From positions 62,001 through 126,000 of the forward strand of contig CAZNDO010000004.1 in the NCBI GenBank assembly GCA_964571855.1: a stretch of DNA of 64,000 nt. The letters run 5' to 3'. Below, piece after piece: positions 42,834-49,976 of this stretch. Within the stretch, counting starts at the first letter, position 1. Each line of letters begins with the position of its first letter. A program made the position numbers and the translations under genes. This stretch comes from CAYYFX01 sp964571855. GTDB taxonomy: Bacteria > ARS69. Below the pieces are notes generated by a model. The model ran no database searches and was not told the origin of the DNA. It was given only the letters and a program-made list of their open reading frames with translations.

Positions 42834-44309
42834 TCACACCCCCGCGTGCGCGGGCGCCTTCACCCGCTCGTACAGCTCCTCGTAGCGGCGCCCCTGCGCG
42901 TCCCACGAGAAGTCCGCCGCCATGCCGTTCAGGACCATCCGCTTCCAGTGCTCCGGCTGCCGGTACAGCGAGATCGCGGACTCCACGGCCCACCGGACGC
43001 CGTCCGCCGTGGGATGCTCGAACACGATCCCGTTGCCGGTGCCGTCCTTCGGGTCGTACAGCTGCACGGTGTCGGCCAGCCCGCCGGTCTTCCGCACCAC
43101 GGGCACCGTGCCGTAGATGAGGCTGTACATCTGGTTCAGCCCGCACGGCTCGTACAGGGACGGCATGAGGAACATGTCCGAGCCGGCCTCGATCCGGTGG
43201 GCCAGGGGTGCGTGGAACCCCGCGTGGAAGTGCACCTTGCCCGCGAACCGCCGCATCAGCTCCTCGAAGAAGCGCTCCCAGCGCCCCTCGCCCGAGGCGA
43301 GCACCACGAGGCGGAGATCGTGCCGCGCCAGCAGGTCCGGCAGCGACTCCTCCAGCAGCGCGATCCCCTTCTGCCCGGCGAGCCGCGTGATCATCCCGAT
43401 CACCGGCACGCCCTTCGCGTAGGGCAGCCGCGTCTCCTGGAGCAGCGCCTCCTTGTTCTTCTCCTTGCGCCACAGGCTCTTGGCCGAGAACCGCGACTTG
43501 ACGTGCGGATCCGTGCGCGGGTTCCACAGGTCCGTGTCCACGCCGTTCAGGATCCCGGACGTGGTGGCCTCCCGCGCCTGCAGCAGTTCGTGCAGGCCCA
43601 TCCCGTAAGTCTCGGTGCGGATCTCCTTCGCGTACGTGGGGCTCACCGTGGTCAGCCAGTCCGCGTGCAGGATGCCGGTCTTCAGGAACCCCAGGCGCCC
43701 GGCCTTCAGGTCCGCCTGGTGGAACCACGCCTTCACGACGTCCAGGGACAGGTCCTTCACGGCGGCCGCCGGGAAGATCCCCTGGTAGCCGAGGTTGTGG
43801 ATGGTCAGCACGCTGCGGGATCGCCGGAAGAGCTGGTCCCACGCGTACAGGGACTTGAGGTACACGGGCACGAGCGACGTCTGCCAGTCGTGGCAGTGGA
43901 AGATCTCCGGCCCCCACTGCATGCGCTGGCAGCACTCGATGGCCGCCCGGCCCAGCAGCCCGAAGCGCAGCGGCTCGTCCGGGTCGTTCGTGTACAGGCC
44001 CGCCCGGTCGTACAGCACCGGGCAGTGGATGAAGTGGACCGGGACCTCCGTGCCGGGCAGGCGCGCGCGGTACGCGGAGAACGCCAGGGTCCGCTCACCC
44101 ATGCGCACGGGAACGTCCGTGGCCCCGGGGAGCGGGGCGAAGTCGTAGGCGTCCACGTCGATCGACGAGTACAGCGGGACGAAGATGCGCACGTCGTGTC
44201 CGGCGCGCGCGAGGTGCGCGGGGAGGGCCGCGGAGACGTCGGCCAGCCCTCCGGTCTTCGCGAAGGGGGCGATCTCGCTCGTGACGTACGCGACGGAGGT
44301 CCGGGCCAT
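42834..44309 (-). CDS. glgA: Glycogen/starch synthase, GT5 family
   Basis: 491 residues. The N-terminal sugar-nucleotide motif KTGGLADV (residues 18-25) and the paired C-terminal RKTGGLADTVQLYD are intact, as are PEIFHCHDWQTSLVPVYLKS, LTIHNLGYQG, TTVSPTYAKEI, GILNGVDTDLWNPRTD and the acceptor/donor region MPSLYEPCGLNQMYSLIYGT. It transfers glucose, usually from ADP-glucose, to the growing alpha-1,4-glucan. Length matches bacterial GlgA. The ATG at 44309 lies only a few bases after the predicted transcription start with no ribosome site, so the message is leaderless or nearly so. It is the first gene of the leftward ligase/esterase operon, an unusual setting, while the branching enzyme (glgB) lies 6 kb away. 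Confidence 0.92.
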   Translation of the reverse strand: MARTSVAYVTSEIAPFAKTGGLADVSAALPAHLARAGHDVRIFVPLYSSIDVDAYDFAPLPGATDVPVRMGERTLAFSAYRARLPGTEVPVHFIHCPVLYDRAGLYTNDPDEPLRFGLLGRAAIECCQRMQWGPEIFHCHDWQTSLVPVYLKSLYAWDQLFRRSRSVLTIHNLGYQGIFPAAAVKDLSLDVVKAWFHQADLKAGRLGFLKTGILHADWLTTVSPTYAKEIRTETYGMGLHELLQAREATTSGILNGVDTDLWNPRTDPHVKSRFSAKSLWRKEKNKEALLQETRLPYAKGVPVIGMITRLAGQKGIALLEESLPDLLARHDLRLVVLASGEGRWERFFEELMRRFAGKVHFHAGFHAPLAHRIEAGSDMFLMPSLYEPCGLNQMYSLIYGTVPVVRKTGGLADTVQLYDPKDGTGNGIVFEHPTADGVRWAVESAISLYRQPEHWKRMVLNGMAADFSWDAQGRRYEELYERVKAPAHAGV

Positions 44310-44318
44310 AGGGGCGGG

Positions 44319-44347
44319 AGTCTAGCATCTCCCCCCGCCCGTGACAG
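44319..44347 (-). promoter_or_regulatory. Leftward promoter for the glgA/ligase operon
   Basis: On the minus strand: CTGTCA (44342-44347), 17 bases, TAGACT (44319-44324). The predicted start is about 44312, three bases before the glgA ATG. The -35 shares five base pairs with the -35 of the rightward promoter. Confidence 0.5.
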
Positions 44348-44369
44348 CCACTCGCGCCGCGGGTAGGAT
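44341..44369 (+). promoter_or_regulatory. Rightward promoter for the divergent ATP-grasp genes
   Basis: GTGACA (44341-44346), 17 bases, TAGGAT (44364-44369). The -10 ends seven bases before the ATG at 44377, so the transcript would begin at or next to the start codon (leaderless). The -35 overlaps the leftward promoter's -35. Confidence 0.55.
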
Positions 44370-44376
44370 CCGCGCC

Positions 44377-45591
44377 ATGCCCAACGTGGTGTTCTGCGCC
44401 CCGTTCCTGCTGGAGACGACGCGGCGCTTCGTGGAGGCCGCCGCGGACGTGCCGGGGACGCGCGTCGCCCTGGTGACCCAGGAGCCCCCGGAGACGCTCC
44501 CCGCCGAGCTTGCGGCGAAGGTGGCGCTCGTGGTGAAGAGCCGCGACGCCCTCGCCCCGGACGCCCTGGCCGAGGCCGTGCGCTCGGTGCAGGCGCGGCT
44601 GGGCACGGTGGATCGCCTCCTCGGCGCCCTCGAGGAGCTGCAGGTCCCCCTCGGACAGGTCCGCGCGGCGCTGGGCATCCCGGGCATGGACGGCGAGACG
44701 GCCCGGAACTTCCGCGACAAGAGCCGCATGAAGGAGATCCTCACCGCGCACGGCCTCCCGTGCGCGCGTCACCACCGCGTGCGCACCCCCGCGGAGGCCC
44801 TGCGCTTCGCGGAGGCCGTGGGCTACCCGCTCGTGGTGAAGCCGCCCGAGGGGTCCGGGGCCCGCAACACCTTCCGCGTGGAGGACGAGTCCCAGCTGCG
44901 GGAGGCCATGGCCCAGGGCGGCAAGGGCGAGACGATGCTGGAGGAGTTCGTCCGCGGCCGGGAGCACTCCTTCGACAGCGTGATGCGCCGGGGCGAGGTG
45001 ATCTGGTTCTCGTGCTGCCACTACCTGCCGGGACCGCTCGAGGTCCTGGAGAAACCGTGGATCCAGTGGTGCGTGGTCATCCCGCGCGAGGCGCGGCACC
45101 CGCAGTACGCGGACATCGCGCGGGCGGCGGAGCTGTCGCTGCGCGCGCTGGGGATGACGGACGGGCTGAGCCACCTGGAGTGGTTCCGCCGCGACGACGG
45201 CAGCCTGGCCGTCTCCGAGGTGGGCGCGCGGCCGCCCGGGGCGCAGTTCGTGTCGCTGATCTCCTGGGCGCACGCGGTGGACATGTACCGCGCGTGGGCG
45301 CGGCTGATGATCCTGGACGAGTTCGATCCGCCCGCGCGGCCGTTCGCCGCCGGCGCCGCGTTCCTGCGCGCGCAGGGAACCGGCAAACGGATCACGGCCG
45401 TGCACGGCGTGAAGGAGGCGGCGCGCGACGTGGCCGATCTCGCGGTGGAGGTGCGCCTGCCGCCGGCGGGCGCGGTGCCGCGGAGCACGTACGAGGGCGA
45501 CGGCTGGGTCATCGTGCGCCACCCGCGCACGGACGTCGTGGAGTCCGCGCTCGGCAAGATCGTCCGCACCATCCGCGTGGAGCTGGGGTAG
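44377..45591 (+). CDS. ATP-grasp ligase (paralogue B)
   Basis: 404 residues from the ATG at 44377; there is no ribosome site, and the -10 box at 44364-44369 makes a leaderless mRNA likely. Pre-grasp domain begins MPNVVFCAPFLLETTRRFVE. Core: RDKSRMKEILTAHGLPCARH, the ATP lysine in VGYPLVVKPPEGSGARNTFR, hinge TMLEEFVRGREHSF, metal-site end SHLEWFRRDDG...SEVGARPPG. The C-terminal 80 residues (GKRITAVHGVKEAARDVADL, SALGKIVRTIRVEL) form the small domain usual for PF13535-type enzymes. It lacks the GVGxxP segment seen in the other two paralogues' N-domain. Presumed carboxylate-amine ligase; substrates unknown. It is followed after 72 bases by a third paralogue in the same direction. Confidence 0.88.
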   Translation: MPNVVFCAPFLLETTRRFVEAAADVPGTRVALVTQEPPETLPAELAAKVALVVKSRDALAPDALAEAVRSVQARLGTVDRLLGALEELQVPLGQVRAALGIPGMDGETARNFRDKSRMKEILTAHGLPCARHHRVRTPAEALRFAEAVGYPLVVKPPEGSGARNTFRVEDESQLREAMAQGGKGETMLEEFVRGREHSFDSVMRRGEVIWFSCCHYLPGPLEVLEKPWIQWCVVIPREARHPQYADIARAAELSLRALGMTDGLSHLEWFRRDDGSLAVSEVGARPPGAQFVSLISWAHAVDMYRAWARLMILDEFDPPARPFAAGAAFLRAQGTGKRITAVHGVKEAARDVADLAVEVRLPPAGAVPRSTYEGDGWVIVRHPRTDVVESALGKIVRTIRVELG

Positions 45592-45663
45592 GATCCGCGA
45601 CGCGCGGGCGCGCCGCCGACGCGGCCGGCCCGCCGGGGACGCCATCCTCCCGGGAGGTCCGTC

Positions 45664-46881
45664 GTGAACGTCCTGATGCTCTCCCCGGGGTTCCCCCCGG
45701 AGCAGCCCCTCTTCACGCGCGGGCTGGCCGAGGTGGGTGCCCGCGTGATCGGCGTGGGCGACCAGCCGCAGGCGGCCCTGCCGGAGCCGGTCCGCAAGGC
45801 GCTCGCCGGCTACGTGCAGGTGCGCTCCCTCACCGACGAGAACGCGCTCCTCGAGGAGCTGCGCCCGGTGGCGGAACGGATGCGGCTGGACCGCATCCTC
45901 TGCCTGTGGGAGCCCGTGATGATCGCCGCGGCGCGCCTGCGCGAGGCGCTCGACGTGCCGGGGATGACGGTCGAGGAGACGGTCCCCTTCCGCGACAAGG
46001 AGGTGATGAAGCGTCGCCTCGACGCGGCCGGCATCCGCACGCCGCGCCACGGCAACGCCACCACCGCCGCCCAGGTGCGCGCGCACGCCGAGCGCATCGG
46101 GTACCCGCTGATCGTGAAGCCCATCGCCGGCGCCGGCTCCCGGGACACGTACAAGGTGGAGAGCGCGCAGGATCTGGAGCGCGTGATCGGCCTCGTGCGT
46201 CACGTGCCCGAGGTCTCCGTGGAGGAGTTCGTCGACGGCGAGGACTACACCTTCGACACGGTCACCGTGGACGGGGAGGTGAAGTACTTCAACATCGCCT
46301 TCTACCGGCCGCGCGCGCTGGTCTCCCGGGAGCACCACTGGATCAGCCAGCAGACGATCTGCCGCCGCGACGTCGACGGACGGCACGTGGCCCAGGGCCG
46401 CGAGATGGGGTTCGCCGTGCTGAAGGCGCTGGACTTCCGCACCGGCTTCACGCACATGGAGTGGTACCGCAAGCCCGACGGCGAGGCGGTGTTCGGCGAG
46501 ATCGCCGCGCGGGCGCCCGGCGTGCGCACGGTCGACCTGATGAACTACGCCTGCGACCTCGATCTGTTCGCGGGCTGGGCGGAGGCGGAGTGCCACGGCC
46601 GCTTCTCGCCGCCGGTGGAGCGGAAGTACTTCTCCGCGGGGGTGTTCAAGCGGGCGAACGGCGACGGCGTGATCCGCCGCATCGAGGGGCTGGAGCGGAT
46701 CCTCGCGGAGTTCGGCCACCACGTGTGCGCCGTGGACCTCACCCCGGTCGGCCAGCCGCGGAAGGACTGGCGCTCGTCCGTGATCGGGGACGGGTTCGTG
46801 ATGATGCGCCACCCGGACCTGGAGACCACCCTGGAGATGGCCGACCGGGTGGCCACCGAGGTCCAGCTGTACGCCGCCTGA
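45664..46881 (+). CDS. ATP-grasp ligase (paralogue C)
   Basis: 405 residues from a GTG at 45664 after GGGAGGTCCGTC. Pre-grasp domain: LSPGFPPEQPLFTRGLAEVG with VIGVGDQPQAALPEPVRKAL, close to paralogue A. Core: FRDKEVMKRRLDAAGIRTPR, ATP lysine in IGYPLIVKPIAGAGSRDTYK, hinge VSVEEFVDGEDYTF, metal-site end THMEWYRKPDG...GEIAARAPGV (the second Pro of the A/B motif is Ala-Pro here). It shares with paralogue A the segment HWISQQTICRR/RWISPQFIVTN, a likely substrate-pocket loop. Presumed carboxylate-amine ligase. A hairpin follows the stop directly. Confidence 0.88.
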   Translation: MNVLMLSPGFPPEQPLFTRGLAEVGARVIGVGDQPQAALPEPVRKALAGYVQVRSLTDENALLEELRPVAERMRLDRILCLWEPVMIAAARLREALDVPGMTVEETVPFRDKEVMKRRLDAAGIRTPRHGNATTAAQVRAHAERIGYPLIVKPIAGAGSRDTYKVESAQDLERVIGLVRHVPEVSVEEFVDGEDYTFDTVTVDGEVKYFNIAFYRPRALVSREHHWISQQTICRRDVDGRHVAQGREMGFAVLKALDFRTGFTHMEWYRKPDGEAVFGEIAARAPGVRTVDLMNYACDLDLFAGWAEAECHGRFSPPVERKYFSAGVFKRANGDGVIRRIEGLERILAEFGHHVCAVDLTPVGQPRKDWRSSVIGDGFVMMRHPDLETTLEMADRVATEVQLYAA

Positions 46882-46926
46882 CGCCGCGCCGGCGGCGTCC
46901 CCGTTCGAGGACGCCGGCACGCGGCG
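46882..46926 (+). terminator. Imperfect two-tier hairpin after paralogue C
   Basis: CGCCGCG (46882-46888) pairs with CGCGGCG (46920-46926), and inside it CGGCGTCC pairs with GGACGCCG around an eight-base loop. It starts at the base after the stop codon. No T-run follows; it probably ends the rightward ligase transcript or stabilises it. Confidence 0.45.
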
Positions 46927-47023
46927 CCACGCGCGGTCTAACTGCCGGACAAGTCGCCCCGGCGCCGGGAGAGAGCGGGGGCCCGGGGCAAGGGCCGGAA
47001 GCGTCACGACCGGCAACGGAAGG

Positions 47024-47046
47024 CAATGCAAACCGCGTTTGCATTG
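47024..47046. promoter_or_regulatory. 23-base palindrome, candidate operator
   Basis: CAATGCAAA, a five-base CCGCG centre and TTTGCATTG form nine-base perfect arms, A/T-rich against the GC-rich surroundings. It lies about 100 bases upstream of the exported metallophosphoesterase gene and 33 bases before a TAGAGT box (47079-47084). The form suits a dimeric repressor or activator site. Confidence 0.5.
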
Positions 47047-47147
47047 AGATTCCGGTGGCGCGCCGCACGCCGCGCTGCTAGAGTCTTCCCGTCGGTTCCC
47101 GCTCGCCGCGATCGCCAACCCCTCTCCCGGACAACCCCATCGTCGCC

Positions 47148-49967
47148 GTGGCCCGCCTCGGGTCGTTGGTGCTTCCGATCGTGGTGCTCGCCTCGGCGAC
47201 CTCCGCCGGCGCGACCGCGGATCCGTGCGCCGTCCACTGCGAGGTGTTCCTGGACGCCGACGGTTCCGGAACGCGCGAGCCCGCGGAGTCCGGACTGCAG
47301 GGTGTGCGGATCACGGACGGCGTGGGCGCCGCCCTGACCGACGCGAACGGGATGTGCGACGTTACGGTGGACCGCGCGCTTTACCGCTTCGCTACGCTGC
47401 AGATTCCCGCCGGCTACTGGCCCACGAACGGCTGGTTCCATCACGTCCCGGTCGGCCACGCCGGCCCGGACACCGCCTGGTTCGGGCTGCGATCCCGCCC
47501 CGAGACCGCGGAGGGGGCGGGATCGCTCCGCTGGATCCACATCGCGGACACGCAGACCCAGGGTCCCGCCGAGCCGTACCGGATGGACCTCGACATGCAG
47601 GACATCAACCAGCTCGCGGATCCGCCGCTCTTCGTGATCAACACGGGCGACCTGGTGGAAGTGGGCCCCGACACGACGCACTGGAACCACTACGTGGAGC
47701 AGGCGGCGGTCTGCGACCACGAGATCTTCCCCGTGGTGGGGAACCACGACGTCCTGCAGACCGCGTCCCCGATGGACTACTACGAGCGCTGGGTCGGGCC
47801 GCCGTACTACTCGTTCGACGCCGGCAAGTGGCACTTCGTGGTCTACAACGGATCGAAGAACCTGGCGGACCACGGGACGCCCGCCCAGGACGCCTGGCTG
47901 ACCCAGGACCTGGCGAACCGGCCGCCCGGCTCGCACGTGGCCCTGTTCCAGCACTACACGCTCCCGGAGACGGAGACGTGGAAGGTCAACGCCTGGACCG
48001 CGGCCGGCGTGAAGGCGAACTTCTCGGGGCACTGGCACAGCAACCAGTTCGCGAGGCGGGCGTACGGCATCACGGACTACAACATCTCCTGGACGCGCAA
48101 CGGCGCGATCGACCGGACGCCGCGCCTGTTCGGCATCGTGACCTGCACGGACGACGGGCAGGTGACTTACGAACAGCGCCGCCTCGGCGTGAACCATCGC
48201 GCCTACGTGTCCGCGCCCCGGCCGGGCCAGATCGTCGGTCGGGAGGCGGTCGAGGTCCTCGTGCAGGCCTACGACACCGCGTCGCCGGTGGCGACCCTGT
48301 CGGCGTCGCTCTCGACGGGCGCCGCCGCCCTCGGACCGACGGCCTTGTCCCCCGAGGGGCTCTCGCTGTGGCGGACGCACCTCGACGCGAGCGCGCTCGG
48401 CGCCGGGCCCTGCACGATCACGGTCACCGGCAGCTTCGCCGACGGCACGCCGATCTCGCTGACGTCGTACTGCATGCTGGAGGACGTCGTGCCGATCGTG
48501 CGGCTGCCCACGACGGACTGGCCCATGTTCCGCCGGTGCGCCGCCGGGTCCAGCTACGCCCACCTCGACCTGGAGCTTCCGCTGGGCCTGGCGTGGCAAC
48601 GCGCGATGCCGGGCCTGATCGGGCTGAGCTCGCCGGTCGTCGCGGGCGGGCGCGTGTTCCTCGGCTCGCGCGGCGAGACCGGGACCGCGGATGCCAGCCT
48701 CGCCGCCTTCGATGCCGCGACCGGCGCGCCGGCGTGGACCCGGCACGTTCCCAGCGGCGTCGCGCTCGCCCCGGCCGTCTCGGGCAACGTGGTGCTCGTG
48801 GCGTCGATGTCCGACTCCGTCTACGGGTACTCCACCGCCACGGGCGCGCGCGTCTGGGCCACGCCGCAGGTGGAGCCGCGGTACACGCTCACGGCGCCGG
48901 TGGTCGAGGGGACGAGCGCATGGGTCGGCACGGAGCCGCGTCCGCGGCAGGTGAACCCGCTCACCGGCGCGGTCCAGTGGACCTCCGACAACATCGGGAA
49001 CCCGTGGTACCCGCTCCTGTACGACGCGCCCGCCGTCGGGCCGGACTACGTGTACTTCGCCTTCTTCGGCTGGGCCGATCTTCCCTCGGGCGGATTCAAG
49101 ATCGTCAGCCGCGCCACGGGGTCGTTCGTGTACGGGGATGCGGGCGCCTGGCGTTCGCCGCTCTGGTCGAACGGGACCGTCTACACCGTGGGCGCGCTGG
49201 ACCGGAACAGCCAGCGGCTGTCCGCCCGCACCCCCACGGGTTCGATCCTGTGGACCGCCCCGAAGGATCTGGGCGGCGGGACCGGATCGCCCGCCCTCGC
49301 CCACGGCGTGCTCGTGGTCCCCGGGAAGAACGGGGCGCTGGAGGGATTCCGCGCCTCTGATGGCGTGAACCTCTGGACGAAGTCCGTCGGCCCGCAGCTC
49401 TACGACATGGAGCCGGGCTGGGGTACGGTGCGCGCCACGCCGGGCACGCCGGCCATCGCGAACGAGACGGTGTTCGCCGGATCGCTGGACGGCAACCTGT
49501 ACGCGCTGGACCTGCATACCGGCGCGGAGCTGTGGCGGTTCGAGCTCGGCGTGCCGATCGCATCGTCCCCGGCGGTCGCCGGGAACATGGTCTTCGTGGC
49601 CGCGGAGGATGCGCACCTGTACGCGTTCGCGTCCTCCGTGCCGGCCGGATCCACCGGTGTGGCCACCCCGCGCGCCCCCGCCGCGCGCGAGCTCGCGCTG
49701 CTCCCGCCGGTCCCGAATCCCAGCGAGAGCCTCACCCGGATCGCGTGGGTCCTGCCGCGCGGCGGTGCCGTGCGCCTGGACATCGTGGACGTGGCGGGAC
49801 GGCGCGTGCGTCGCGCGGTGGACGGAATGCTGGATCCGGGGCGGCACGAGTTCCGCTGGGACGGGCGCGACGCGCGCGGCCGCCCGGTCGCCGCCGGCGT
49901 CTACTGGGCGCGCCTCACGGCGGACGGTCGCACGCTCACGCGCAAGCTCGTCCGCCTGCGCCCCTGA
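47148..49967 (+). CDS. Exported metallophosphoesterase fused to a PQQ-type beta-propeller
   Basis: 939 residues from the GTG at 47148; signal peptide about 1-23 (ASATSAGATA-D). Order of domains: an Ig/SdrD-like N-domain with DADGSGTREPAESGLQGVRI (about 27-100); a calcineurin-like phosphoesterase (about 120-330) with IHIADTQTQ, NTGDLVEVG, VVGNHDV, ALFQHYT and SGHWHSN, that is D-x-Q in place of the usual D-x-H in the first metal motif; a C-terminal MetallophosC-like Ig region; a PQQ_2/outer-membrane-type propeller (about 455-830) with VVAGGRVFLGSRGETGTADA, GNVVLVASMSDSVYGYSTAT and ETVFAGSLDGNLYALDLHTG; and the FlgD-like module (PVPNPSESLTRIAWV, FRWDGRDARGRPVAAGVYWA) ending TLTRKLVRLRP. It probably cleaves phosphoesters outside the cell. 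Confidence 0.88.
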   Translation: MARLGSLVLPIVVLASATSAGATADPCAVHCEVFLDADGSGTREPAESGLQGVRITDGVGAALTDANGMCDVTVDRALYRFATLQIPAGYWPTNGWFHHVPVGHAGPDTAWFGLRSRPETAEGAGSLRWIHIADTQTQGPAEPYRMDLDMQDINQLADPPLFVINTGDLVEVGPDTTHWNHYVEQAAVCDHEIFPVVGNHDVLQTASPMDYYERWVGPPYYSFDAGKWHFVVYNGSKNLADHGTPAQDAWLTQDLANRPPGSHVALFQHYTLPETETWKVNAWTAAGVKANFSGHWHSNQFARRAYGITDYNISWTRNGAIDRTPRLFGIVTCTDDGQVTYEQRRLGVNHRAYVSAPRPGQIVGREAVEVLVQAYDTASPVATLSASLSTGAAALGPTALSPEGLSLWRTHLDASALGAGPCTITVTGSFADGTPISLTSYCMLEDVVPIVRLPTTDWPMFRRCAAGSSYAHLDLELPLGLAWQRAMPGLIGLSSPVVAGGRVFLGSRGETGTADASLAAFDAATGAPAWTRHVPSGVALAPAVSGNVVLVASMSDSVYGYSTATGARVWATPQVEPRYTLTAPVVEGTSAWVGTEPRPRQVNPLTGAVQWTSDNIGNPWYPLLYDAPAVGPDYVYFAFFGWADLPSGGFKIVSRATGSFVYGDAGAWRSPLWSNGTVYTVGALDRNSQRLSARTPTGSILWTAPKDLGGGTGSPALAHGVLVVPGKNGALEGFRASDGVNLWTKSVGPQLYDMEPGWGTVRATPGTPAIANETVFAGSLDGNLYALDLHTGAELWRFELGVPIASSPAVAGNMVFVAAEDAHLYAFASSVPAGSTGVATPRAPAARELALLPPVPNPSESLTRIAWVLPRGGAVRLDIVDVAGRRVRRAVDGMLDPGRHEFRWDGRDARGRPVAAGVYWARLTADGRTLTRKLVRLRP

Positions 49968-49976
49968 GCGCGCTCC

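Noticed and set aside
37202..46881. Calling the cluster a cyanophycin or siderophore locus
   Set aside because: The S51-like protein is too divergent for CphB, no CphA-type synthetase is present, and no siderophore synthesis genes accompany the Fes-like esterase.
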